Source: Deltaproteobacteria bacterium ADurb.Bin207 (GTDB taxonomy: Bacteria > Myxococcota_A > Polyangia > Polyangiales > Polyangiaceae). Taken from it: a stretch of 47,366 nt of DNA. This document shows, piece by piece, positions 34,689 to 42,952 of this stretch. The stretch spans positions 1 to 47,366 of the forward strand of contig MWCO01000047.1 in NCBI GenBank assembly GCA_002070115.1, given 5' to 3'. Position 1 is the first letter of the stretch; every line of letters begins with the position of its first letter. A model generated the notes under the pieces. The model was given only the letters and a program-made list of their open reading frames with translations. It had not been told where the DNA came from and did not search any database. The translations under genes and the position numbers were made by a program.

Positions 34689-37681
34689 CACGGATTCCCT
34701 GCCTTCCTCTGGCCGCCACGCTGTTCGCGAGCCAAAAACTCCGCCGCCACCATCAAGTCCTGAATGAATCCAATCACTCCCTTCGCGGAACGTATTTTCC
34801 CCTTGTCATGGTAATCGAGAGCAAGGCGAACCAGATCTCCGGCCAGATCCGCAAGCGCGTTCTTCACGGAAGTATCCTCTCGCCACGAAGCTTCCCCCTG
34901 ACGCCGAAATACCCTTTGAATCGAAGCTGTTAGCATGCTTTCGTAGGAATTTCGATCTCCCGTCGGGGTTGGCGGCAAACCATCGAGCCAGTCCTGGACA
35001 TGGTAGGCAGCTCGACGGGAGAGCCAGTCGCGGATGGCATCGCTGGTTCGAAGGAGCAGGGCCATGGGGGTGGTGTGGATATTGACTGCAATGCCCTCTT
35101 TTTCCTCGATATCCCAGCCATAAACAGCCTCTGTGATGCCCCCGGACCTTTTCATCAAGGAAAGACAGAACGCGTCCCTTCCCCAAGACTTGGCCGCATG
35201 TTCGGCTTTGCGTGCTTCGCTCAACACCATTCCAAGGGGGGTCGTATGGTGCGCCACGACCGCACCGGCGGAAAGGGTGGCCTTGACCCCCATCGTTTGG
35301 AATAATTGTCGTTTCTTTTCAAGTACATAGCCACGTCGTAGGAGAAATCTCTCCCCGAGGGCGCCCCCCACCTTTCCGATGGACTGGGTCTTGATCTCAT
35401 CACCCAATCCAATACCCGCGTAGGCGCAACGTAAGCTCAGAAGGACAGGCAGCAAATCTTGCACCGCCACCATCGCAAGAAGGTCGTCGCCACCGGCATA
35501 AATGAGTTTTCCAAGGAAGGAATCCTCCACCACCGCGCGAGCGATGTGCAGAGAAAAGCCGTTGAGAGCACGGGATATCGCGCTATGATAGGAGGGGCTG
35601 GGACTTCGCCGCGAAGACAGGATCGTGTCCAGGGCAGGTTGTTTTTTGATCCGCTCCTGCACACCGCTACGAATTTTCGAATGAAAACACTGTTGCAGAC
35701 TCGGCACCCCCTCCGCCTCCCCGGCCAGCCACGCTCCCATGCGATCCCCATCCAATAGTATCAAGCCGTAATAGGTCTCCGGGACGTGACCCGAGGCCTG
35801 TTTGAAAAGAGAACGAAGCTTTTCCACCTTCCCATCGTCATCACCACGAGCATCATCCAGGGCGGCTGGAAAACGGTGAAAGAGCTTGACCAGATCGTCG
35901 GAGACGGAGGCATGAGCCAACTGACGCGGCAAGGCAGTGTGCCTGTATTCCTCGAGATGGCCTGCTAACTCTTTGAGTTTATTATTATTTTTAATGAAAC
36001 CCCGAGCCATCTCACGAAACGTCGAGGCAAGAGCCATCGTATGTGTCGAGACCACGTAGCGTTGGATCTGACCGCTTATCACCGTTGACTTCAGCGGAAT
36101 ATCCACGGTTTCGGGTGTTTTTTCGAGGATCGTTTTGAGTTCTTCGGAAAAGAGCGTCGGCCAGAGACGCTTCGTGCAGCACAAGGCGCATAAACGCTCT
36201 CCTGGCTTGGCCCAAGCCCGGGGATTTTGGGCGACGATCGGCCACGGCGAACCTGGTTGGTTGTCCTGGGTGTGGTAGGCCAGCAGCTTGCGATCGGTGG
36301 TCAGCCATTCCCTTTCTCCACAAAGGCTGCAGCGGTAGCCTTCCTGGTTGAGCGCGGAAAAGGTCTGGGACGTTTTGGCCGCGGCGTGGGTGCGCTCCGT
36401 GAGGTCGTACAAAGCCGGGTAAAGAGTGCCGGGCCCAGGGGGGAAAAAGACCGTGCCCTCCAGCGTTGTATCTTTCGACAGAGCCCGAAACAGGGAAGAA
36501 CCGAGGAATCCGGGGGGAGTATCGTCGGCGGGAAAAAACGGCTCCATGGCTTTTTGTAAGTCCGAGGAGCTTTTCGCCAGGGAAGCGGGAATCACCGCCC
36601 AATGAACTTCGGGAAACCCATGGAGTTGATCGGCAATTTGGGAAAGACCATCCCCCTCGTCGAGTTCCGCCAGTGTCGCTACGCAACGCCATGCCTCACA
36701 AGCCAACGACTTAGCCTTGTCTCGAACTCGTGTTCGTACTTCTCGTGCAAGATCTTCCGCAATGGATTCGGGCACCAAGGCCAAGAATCGGTTGGGAAGC
36801 GCCGCGATGAATAGGGGGTTGGCATCGGAAGCGAACCTCATCCAATCGGGGAAAATGCCCTTCGATCGCGAAAAATCCAACCCCTGCTCCACCAGCCAAA
36901 GATCCACGATGGGAACACCATGCAAATTGGGAAATAGAATGGCGTCCGGACCGCACCATTCCGCCACGACACGCATCGCCTCCCAGGAAAGCCTCGAAAG
37001 CAAATGAGACCCCGCCCATAAATCCGACGTCGACCGAGCCTGGGCAATGAACCCCTGGACCGGCCCGAGGCTTAGCAATAACAGCGATGCTTGCCCATCG
37101 CAGGTAGCCCCCGCGTATGCCGAACAAAGCCGCAAATGCTCCCAGATCGAGTGGTCCGGGGTGCGGGTATCGGCGGGAAGCATGGACCACAGCGCGCCGA
37201 TTCCCCGCGCGGGGCTTTCCGAACCAAAACGCCACAACGCCAACATGGTTCTGCGGTAATCGATGGCCCCGTTCTCGTTGTGGATAAGGTCAGACAAGTG
37301 GTCGAAAGACACGGCTTTGATGTGTTCCTTGTCGATGTCCTCGAAATCCTGCAACGAGACACTATCACCGGAAAGGGGATGAATGAGTTGTGGCTCGCTC
37401 ACGAAATCCACCTGGCTCCAGGAAGCGTAGCGACCATCGTGCGCCGAGCGAGGAAATTGCGGCCGATCCGCCGCCGCCGCCCAGTGGTCCGCTTCCTTGA
37501 CCAGCTTTTTCAAGCTTTCATCAAGGCCCTGGGGGAAAAGCTCTTCCCGCAACTTCTTCGAAGTTCCACCCTCATGCCCCTGGGGATCCCGCAGCAGCAC
37601 GAGCGCTTTCTCCGCCGGATCATGCACCCACGCGGCAACCTTGGCCTGCCAAAATCGCGCGTCTCGCTCCCGTTGATTCAT
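34688..37681 (-). CDS. cas10: Cas10 (Cmr2), HD nuclease and cyclic-oligoadenylate synthase
   Basis: This 997-aa large subunit holds the crRNA-guided signalling activity. An HD motif (WVHDPAEK, H20-D21) suggests a DNase domain. The first Palm-related part spans about 195-440. A zinc finger follows (CSLC 451-454, CALC 498-501). The second Palm has LLDGDRMG (643-649) and an intact GGDD (730-733), the site that makes cyclic oligoadenylate from ATP when target RNA is bound. Both activities are predicted intact. This second messenger would drive the CARF-HEPN and SAVED effectors next door. ATG 37681 has AGGAG 7 nt upstream and lies 10 nt after cas6; an open frame extending upstream is ignored. Confidence 0.95.
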   Translation of the reverse strand: MNQRERDARFWQAKVAAWVHDPAEKALVLLRDPQGHEGGTSKKLREELFPQGLDESLKKLVKEADHWAAAADRPQFPRSAHDGRYASWSQVDFVSEPQLIHPLSGDSVSLQDFEDIDKEHIKAVSFDHLSDLIHNENGAIDYRRTMLALWRFGSESPARGIGALWSMLPADTRTPDHSIWEHLRLCSAYAGATCDGQASLLLLSLGPVQGFIAQARSTSDLWAGSHLLSRLSWEAMRVVAEWCGPDAILFPNLHGVPIVDLWLVEQGLDFSRSKGIFPDWMRFASDANPLFIAALPNRFLALVPESIAEDLAREVRTRVRDKAKSLACEAWRCVATLAELDEGDGLSQIADQLHGFPEVHWAVIPASLAKSSSDLQKAMEPFFPADDTPPGFLGSSLFRALSKDTTLEGTVFFPPGPGTLYPALYDLTERTHAAAKTSQTFSALNQEGYRCSLCGEREWLTTDRKLLAYHTQDNQPGSPWPIVAQNPRAWAKPGERLCALCCTKRLWPTLFSEELKTILEKTPETVDIPLKSTVISGQIQRYVVSTHTMALASTFREMARGFIKNNNKLKELAGHLEEYRHTALPRQLAHASVSDDLVKLFHRFPAALDDARGDDDGKVEKLRSLFKQASGHVPETYYGLILLDGDRMGAWLAGEAEGVPSLQQCFHSKIRSGVQERIKKQPALDTILSSRRSPSPSYHSAISRALNGFSLHIARAVVEDSFLGKLIYAGGDDLLAMVAVQDLLPVLLSLRCAYAGIGLGDEIKTQSIGKVGGALGERFLLRRGYVLEKKRQLFQTMGVKATLSAGAVVAHHTTPLGMVLSEARKAEHAAKSWGRDAFCLSLMKRSGGITEAVYGWDIEEKEGIAVNIHTTPMALLLRTSDAIRDWLSRRAAYHVQDWLDGLPPTPTGDRNSYESMLTASIQRVFRRQGEASWREDTSVKNALADLAGDLVRLALDYHDKGKIRSAKGVIGFIQDLMVAAEFLAREQRGGQRKAGNP

Positions 37682-37691
37682 CTTTTTTCTC

Positions 37692-38546
37692 CTAACCAAT
37701 CGCCCGAAGCCGGTACCGGCCAAACCCCATCGATGTCCCTTTGCCCATCTGCACCCATTCACCGAGCGCAAGCCACGGCCACAACCCCTCCAACTCCCCT
37801 TCGAGCACCAGCGTCCCCGTCAATCCAGGCAAGTTCATGCTGGCTTTTTGCCGCCCTGACCAGCGCCGTACATGAATCACACGACCATCGCAATGCTTCA
37901 GGCGAACAGAGTCCTCCGAAAACCCCGCGGGTCGAGTCAGTCGATACGTTTCCGATAAGAGAGTGACTCGATGCATCAGCCCCTGCACGAAATCCCCCGC
38001 CTCGAACCTCGACCGGATTTTCCCCTGGCTTTTGAGCCGCAAGGGAGTCCAAAGCTCGATTTCCGCCTTTTTCCCCGCAGCACAGAACGTGACGTCCAAC
38101 GGCTGCGCGTCCACCACCTCCAGCGCCCGACGCTCTTTCCCCACCCCCCTCGCAAGCCCAGAACGCAGCGCCGTCAGCCACAAAGACGCATGCACCCTGG
38201 CTCCACCCATAAACACAGCCCGCACATCGATCGTGGCGCCTTTGCTCAGACGAATGGGGGCATCGTCGAGCGTTCGAGCTTCCGGAGCCATCACCAACGG
38301 CGGTGGTGCCACATCCGTCACACCAGGGGACTGACCCTTGCCCGCGGGCTCGACAAGTCGTGAATACACACAGTCTTCTTGCTCCGGACATCCACCGCAG
38401 GACGTGCGCTCCCTACGAACGCAACTCATCTCCCGAAGAGCCATGCCCGTCACGCTGCGCAAGGCCACCGTGGGAAGACAGGGCAGCTCCAGGTTTTCGA
38501 GCGCTCGAATGCGAATTCGCCACGCGTGAAGTTCAAAGCCCGTCAT
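37692..38546 (-). CDS. cas6: Cas6-family crRNA-processing endoribonuclease
   Basis: This 284-aa RAMP-fold endoribonuclease cuts precursor crRNA within the repeat. The C-terminal signature (LPGLTGTLVLEGELEGLWPW, ALGEWVQMGKGTSMGFGRYR) is the glycine-rich loop of this Cas6 subfamily. An inserted zinc-binding cluster (Cys42, Cys50, Cys53, Cys59, CxxC-type) is typical of type III-associated members. It lies directly upstream of cas10, which implies that arrays are processed for this complex even though none is visible in the window. Confidence 0.9.
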   Translation of the reverse strand: MTGFELHAWRIRIRALENLELPCLPTVALRSVTGMALREMSCVRRERTSCGGCPEQEDCVYSRLVEPAGKGQSPGVTDVAPPPLVMAPEARTLDDAPIRLSKGATIDVRAVFMGGARVHASLWLTALRSGLARGVGKERRALEVVDAQPLDVTFCAAGKKAEIELWTPLRLKSQGKIRSRFEAGDFVQGLMHRVTLLSETYRLTRPAGFSEDSVRLKHCDGRVIHVRRWSGRQKASMNLPGLTGTLVLEGELEGLWPWLALGEWVQMGKGTSMGFGRYRLRAIG

Positions 38547-38714
38547 CGCATCCTTTCTCCATCCTTCAGACCACCGCCGTCCCCTGAAAGTCAGTCGCGC
38601 CCAACACGGAAGATAGGCTACTGCAATTCGCTCACCCGGCGCAACCGACTTTTTTGCAAATGACGTGAAAATACCACTATTTCTGACAGAATGGGCCCTT
38701 TCATGGACGTTGGG

Positions 38715-40514
38715 TCAAACGTATTCCCGCCACCTCACGAAAGCGAAGACCGACGAGCGGGTGACGCTCCCATCGGGGGCAACGACCTCGGAGGCCTGGC
38801 GTTTCGTGGTTGCCGTAAAGCAACGAATATTTTGCCTGCAAAGCGCTTGTATCAACGCATAGGTCAACGTGAATTCTCCCGCCACGAAAGCCCCCCGCAC
38901 ACCTTGCTTCATGGCACGACCGACGATATCCTCCGCTAATTTCGCAATATCATCCGGACCCGCTTCCGGCGGCACCAGGGGCATTCCCCCAGCCAATTCC
39001 ACGGGGGTTCCCAATCCAAGCTCCAAAGCCCCTTGCCGCTGGGCTTCACTCCAGGTGTCGATGGGATGGTTCGATAAGTTGATGAAGCAGGGTTGAAGGG
39101 CAGAAGCGCCTGGTCCGATATCTTGTAACTCATTGTAATTGCTAGATATTTCATTGGACAGACAGTGCAACAACCTGTCCGCGGCCGTGATCGCACGTTC
39201 CAGATCCTTCGAGATAGTCTCTGCCATGGACTTGGTGAAACGCTGCCTGCCATGTTCCTCTCCCATCCAACAATGGTCGAGTCGGTTACGGTTGTTTTGT
39301 GTGATTTGCGACGCGTCACGGAAATTCTCGAGGATGCTTGGGTGGGATTGGAGCCACGCCTTCACTTGCGTCCCTATCTCCTTTTCTTTGATGTCGCTTT
39401 TGGCTCCTATGGCGTAGGCGCATATCCCTCCGGCTTTCTCACGGAAATCCACGTCCGAGGGCTTGAAGCCGTCGATCTCTTCGATTCCAGCATTTTTCAA
39501 GATCCGTACTGCGCACGAGATCACTAGTTCTCGCAAAAACGAGAACGCTTCGACGATTCTGTTGTGCTCGCTCAGCCAGCGCACGATTTGCAGTTGATGC
39601 CGAAGGTAGGAATCCGGATAGTCCTGCCATGCTCCCCCGTTGCCCCGCAGCGGCTCGACGCTATCGCGCACCTGGTCGAGGACGTAGGTGAGGGGAGCGA
39701 GCCGCGGCTCTTTTTCGATGTGTTCTTTGGCTTCCTCCGCATGCTCGATCACCTCGTTGGCCCGGGCGCCGATGCTGTCATGACGCATGATCATCAGCGC
39801 ATCCGAGAGCATTTTCAGGTCTTGAGGCAATCCGGTCAGAGCCCGAGGCGCCTCCCTTTTCAGGGCTCGTTGCAGCGCGGCTGTATGCGGCTGGCTCTGT
39901 TGCACGAGCCCAGATGCCCGTCCCGTCCTTTTCCATTCGGCAACGGCTTCCGCCCACGCGGGCAAGACGAACATGGGCGTGAGATCGAAAATGGGGGCAA
40001 TATTCTCTTGAAAAAACGCCTCATCGTTGTCTTTATGCCTTTGCTTTACGTCGTGGAACGACCCTAGCACCTCGAACGCGCCGTAATATACCTGTACGTC
40101 GATCCCCAAAACGTGGCGAAAGTAGCTCATGGCCAGCAGCCCCGTGGATGGAAGCGAACGGAAACCATGGGTAAGGTCGAATACCACCCGGTCGTCTCGC
40201 TGGAAAGCGGTGCCGATGGTTTTGAAGATCTCCCAGAGTTCCTCTTCCGAATTTCCTGTAGGAATATCAAGGGCTTGGACAAGAAGCTCCAGGGACTGGA
40301 GCTGGTCTCGGATGGCTGTGCTGTGCTTGTCCTTCGCCTCTTTCGTCATCGCAAGGATGGCCAGATCCACAGGCCGGTTTTCCGCTTTCAGGCTCCGGAC
40401 AAGCGCGCATTGGACGAAGGTTTCTCGCGTGGATGTGGGCGCTCCGCGCAGTGAGTAGCGCACGGGAACATAATCATTCGTGCCAAGAAAACTGAACAAT
40501 ACGTCTCTTCCCAT
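38715..40514 (-). CDS. Csx1/TIGR02221-type CARF-HEPN ribonuclease with extra C-terminal domain
   Basis: This 599-aa effector has three parts. Residues 1-150 are a CARF (Rossmann) domain of the TIGR02221/Csx1-like group (VLFSFLGTNDYVPVRY, LAILAMTKEAKDKH, VFDLTHGFRSLPSTGLLAMS), which binds cyclic oligoadenylate. Residues about 170-460 are helical, with FLRELVISCAVRIL and the HEPN nuclease motif R409-N-R-L-D-H414 (R-x4-H), so it should be an RNase switched on by the messenger. Residues 476-599 are an added domain starting FINLSNHPIDTWSEAQRQ, with GEFTLTYALIQALC and TATTKRQASEV, which resembles small stand-alone Rossmann-like proteins of type III loci. ATG 40514 is chosen for its position at the start of the CARF strand. 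It is the first gene of the Cmr operon. Confidence 0.88.
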   Translation of the reverse strand: MGRDVLFSFLGTNDYVPVRYSLRGAPTSTRETFVQCALVRSLKAENRPVDLAILAMTKEAKDKHSTAIRDQLQSLELLVQALDIPTGNSEEELWEIFKTIGTAFQRDDRVVFDLTHGFRSLPSTGLLAMSYFRHVLGIDVQVYYGAFEVLGSFHDVKQRHKDNDEAFFQENIAPIFDLTPMFVLPAWAEAVAEWKRTGRASGLVQQSQPHTAALQRALKREAPRALTGLPQDLKMLSDALMIMRHDSIGARANEVIEHAEEAKEHIEKEPRLAPLTYVLDQVRDSVEPLRGNGGAWQDYPDSYLRHQLQIVRWLSEHNRIVEAFSFLRELVISCAVRILKNAGIEEIDGFKPSDVDFREKAGGICAYAIGAKSDIKEKEIGTQVKAWLQSHPSILENFRDASQITQNNRNRLDHCWMGEEHGRQRFTKSMAETISKDLERAITAADRLLHCLSNEISSNYNELQDIGPGASALQPCFINLSNHPIDTWSEAQRQGALELGLGTPVELAGGMPLVPPEAGPDDIAKLAEDIVGRAMKQGVRGAFVAGEFTLTYALIQALCRQNIRCFTATTKRQASEVVAPDGSVTRSSVFAFVRWREYV

Positions 40515-40599
40515 GATGAACCCGCCTTTCTCACGCCAGAATGCTAACACGGCTTGTGGGCAGCGTGGAAGGGCCTCCGGAGTTGTGTAACCCCTTTGC

Positions 40600-40749
40600 C
40601 TATTTCGCTACGGTTTTCAGTTTTTTGATAACGGTGAGGGCGGATTTCGCGACGGCCGACGCCAGTTCTTTGGTGGGTATAGCGGCGAAAAGTTTCAGAG
40701 CTTCCGTCAAGCCAACGGCAAATGCTTTTTTTACCAATTCAGGGTGCAT
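40600..40749 (-). CDS. Small cationic helical protein (49 aa)
   Basis: ATG 40749 has a textbook Shine-Dalgarno (GGAGGT, 5 nt upstream) and opens 49 codons ending TAG at 40600. The sequence (MHPELVKKAFAVGLTEALKL ... SALTVIKKLKTVAK) is rich in Lys, Ala and Leu, has no acidic cluster and is predicted to be an amphipathic or membrane-interacting helix. It follows the Gly-zipper protein by 33 nt and precedes the CARF-HEPN gene by 85 nt in the same direction, so the three could be cotranscribed. No family is recognised. A membrane-active role is inferred from composition only. Confidence 0.5.
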   Translation of the reverse strand: MHPELVKKAFAVGLTEALKLFAAIPTKELASAVAKSALTVIKKLKTVAK

Positions 40750-40782
40750 GTCATACCTCCTTTGGGTTCAAGAACCCGATTT

Positions 40783-41001
40783 CTATTGCATCAATTTTTT
40801 GGTAGCGGTTACCGCTTTGACTCCTGCCACGGCACCTCCGGCGCTTCCCAAGCCAAGCCCGATGAGATAGCCGATGCCAGCGCCCGGGGGACCGCCGATC
40901 AACGCGCCAATCGCGGTGCCGCACGCCGCGGAGCTGCATCCCACCGTCACCATCCCAAGGGGGATCCCGATGGTAATTTCAGCGCTTGGAACCAGTTCCA
41001 A
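40783..41001 (-). CDS. Gly-zipper small membrane protein with poly-A frame break
   Basis: From TTG 41001 the open frame gives 72 residues (start LELVPSAEITIG) dominated by a Gly/Ala-zipper membrane segment (ACGTAIGALIGG, GAGIGYLIGLGLGSAGG) and ending TATKKLMQ. No good start is in this frame. ATG 41047 directly upstream is followed by a run of eight A's; with seven, or after slippage, it would read MKKTTTLAATFTSKALELV straight into the zipper. The gene is therefore frameshifted by one base, or is expressed by slippage on A8. The composition recalls small channel-forming or bacteriocin-like peptides. It sits between the CARF effector and the protease operon. Confidence 0.5.
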   Translation of the reverse strand: MELVPSAEITIGIPLGMVTVGCSSAACGTAIGALIGGPPGAGIGYLIGLGLGSAGGAVAGVKAVTATKKLMQ

Positions 41002-41164
41002 CGCTTTGCTGGTGAATGTCGCGGCTAGGGTTGTGGTTTTTTTTCATGCTCATACTTGGACAGACGCCGACGGGGGGGGTTCTGACAGCCCTTGGCACTT
41101 TTTATTTTTTCCGCGAAGGGGAAAGATGCGTGCCCCGAGGTTTCAAAAGGCATCTTTTCGATTA

Positions 41165-41195
41165 TTGATGAAATCACTTGTGAAATTCGTATGAT
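41165..41195 (+). promoter_or_regulatory. Promoter candidate for the protease/sigma operon
   Basis: TTGATG (41165-41170) and TATGAT (41190-41195) lie 19 nt apart, close to sigma-70 boxes. The -10 box ends 9 nt before ATG 41205, so the message would be nearly leaderless, consistent with no Shine-Dalgarno before that start. Spacing is longer than the ideal 17 nt. Confidence 0.35.
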
Positions 41196-41204
41196 CCCAC
41201 GGCG

Positions 41205-42209
41205 ATGGACGCCACCTTCTACGTGGACGAAACCGGTCAATTTGCGGCATCCCGTCTGGGACCCACGGGGGTGCGCCTGGTCGGCGGCATCTTGCTGCAG
41301 GGTCGTCGTCATGAGCACGAAAAGACGTATGCCCCCGCCGTCCGACGGCTTTTATCCTGGTTTCCCGACCTCACGCACGCAGTGGACATGGCGAACGCCG
41401 TGAAATTCGCGTTTGCTCTTCGAAAAGCTGATGCTTCCCGCGTTCCCCAGGAATTGCTCCCTGTTTACGCGAAGTTACAAAATGTTCCCCGGCAAATACT
41501 TCCCGAACTGCGTTCCCACGCTCCAGGTGTTTTTGATGCGCTGGTCCATGGAAAAAATGAATGCTTCCGAAAACTGCATCGAGTCATTGGAAGAGCCCTT
41601 GGGGCGAACCAGAGCGCCTTGATTCTCAGCGCCGAACACAATCTCGGTCTGGAGACATCGCGATTCGATGCCATGTTCGCCGCGGCCATCGATGCGGCCT
41701 TGTTTCATTGTGCCGCATCATGGCCCGGGGAAACGAGGCTACACGTCATTTATGAAGAGGGGGGAGGCGGCCACAATCCCGCTTCTTTGCCAGAAGGCAA
41801 GAAGGTCAAGAATCGTTGGGGAGAAGCGGTTCTGGTGGGAAAACCTTGCGCCCACTCCAAAACGGATGCCGTTACCGGACTATTTTTCTCGGATGTTGTC
41901 CTGCATGCCCTTGGCCCCCAAAAACGTCAAAACGTACCGTGTTCAAAGGGGGAACGCCAGGCCTGGTCCCTGACGCGCCTACGACAGAAAATAGAACGAG
42001 AGTTTTGCGGTGTTCCGTCTCATCTGCGGGTCGTAGACGGCCTTCATAGCACAGATGTCCTCGATCATCTCCAATCCGGATCGTCCTCCCATACCGCTTT
42101 GAGAGATACGCTGAACCGATATGAACATAGCCTGCCCGACGGCATGCTTCCCGCCGCTATTGAAACATCCTTTGCTTTTCTCGATGCATCAAAGGACCTT
42201 GCCCCATGA
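41205..42209 (+). CDS. DUF3800-like protein (probable RNase H fold)
   Basis: This 334-aa protein opens with MDATFYVDETGQF; the YVDETG strand (residues 6-11, Asp8-Glu9) matches the start of DUF3800 proteins (yxDESG), thought to have an RNase-H-like nuclease fold. Supporting features are a VGGILL second strand, an acidic EHNLGLE segment, and ADAVTGLFFSDVVLHAL-like text near 240 (here KTDAVTG...), reminiscent of the late Asp-bearing helix of that family. It is the first gene of the operon; its stop overlaps the sigma-factor start by 4 nt. Catalytic residues are inferred, not proven. A nuclease or RNA-handling partner in the CRISPR response is the simplest idea. Confidence 0.6.
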   Translation: MDATFYVDETGQFAASRLGPTGVRLVGGILLQGRRHEHEKTYAPAVRRLLSWFPDLTHAVDMANAVKFAFALRKADASRVPQELLPVYAKLQNVPRQILPELRSHAPGVFDALVHGKNECFRKLHRVIGRALGANQSALILSAEHNLGLETSRFDAMFAAAIDAALFHCAASWPGETRLHVIYEEGGGGHNPASLPEGKKVKNRWGEAVLVGKPCAHSKTDAVTGLFFSDVVLHALGPQKRQNVPCSKGERQAWSLTRLRQKIEREFCGVPSHLRVVDGLHSTDVLDHLQSGSSSHTALRDTLNRYEHSLPDGMLPAAIETSFAFLDASKDLAP

Positions 42210-42952
42210 GTCGTCCATCGGATATTGGCGAACAGCTTTTTGCCTTGATTCAGCAGCGATCCAAGGCCCGAGGCCTTCTGCCGGAAGGGGCTGAGGATGA
42301 ACCGGCCCCCTTTGTCGATTTGGATGAGCAGTTTCGACGGGAATTCACCAATATCGTTCGACGCTCCTTGGGGGGAGCGAGTGACGAAACACTCGAAGAC
42401 CGGGCCCACAACGTCTTTCTGGCGCTTTGGGAGGCCAAGTCATACGCCAAGGGACCCGGACAGGCCGTTGAATTCGTCCGGACGGTGGCAAGAAATCGAG
42501 CCATCGATGAATATCGTCGTCCAAAGCGAATGACCGATGATCCACCCAACGGCCCCCCGCTAGTCGGCGACGAACAGCCCGATTCTCCGCTGGCCTTGCG
42601 CGATATGCGTCGGGTTGTCCAGCGCGCGTTGGCTATGCTCGTCGAATTGCAGCATCCCCAGCGGGTGCATCGAGCGAACGAGTATCTTTCTCACCAATTA
42701 TCCCTCGATACGCCCTCGGATGACCCAGGGCCATCGTTTTCGCCCCTCGAGCGTAAAAGGGAAATCAATCGCGTGCAGAAAGCGCGAAGCCAAGGACGAG
42801 CTTACCTCCTTGAACTGCTTATGGACCACTCGGAAAAATTCGAAGACGAAGAACTCGCGTTGCTTCGGCGTATCGTAGGCCCAGCGAAAAAGGGGGATGT
42901 GCTGTCAGAAGAAGACCGCGGGGAACGTCTGGAGATGGAGGAATCACCATGA
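42206..42952 (+). CDS. Sigma-70 region-2 protein (CalpS-like sigma factor)
   Basis: This 248-aa protein contains a clear sigma region 2 at about residues 42-108: LEDRAHNVFLALWEAKSYAK, then AVEFVRTVARNRAIDEYRRP, the helix that binds core RNA polymerase and the -10 element. No convincing region 4 helix-turn-helix follows; the C-terminal 120 residues are charged helices (RAYLLELLMDHSEKF, EELALLRRIVG). It is coupled to both neighbours by 4-nt overlaps. By analogy with the CalpL/T/S pathway it is predicted to be held inactive by the next protein and released by the Lon-SAVED protease. Sigma identity is well supported; the regulatory scheme is inferred from gene order. Confidence 0.8.
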   Translation: MSRPSDIGEQLFALIQQRSKARGLLPEGAEDEPAPFVDLDEQFRREFTNIVRRSLGGASDETLEDRAHNVFLALWEAKSYAKGPGQAVEFVRTVARNRAIDEYRRPKRMTDDPPNGPPLVGDEQPDSPLALRDMRRVVQRALAMLVELQHPQRVHRANEYLSHQLSLDTPSDDPGPSFSPLERKREINRVQKARSQGRAYLLELLMDHSEKFEDEELALLRRIVGPAKKGDVLSEEDRGERLEMEESP

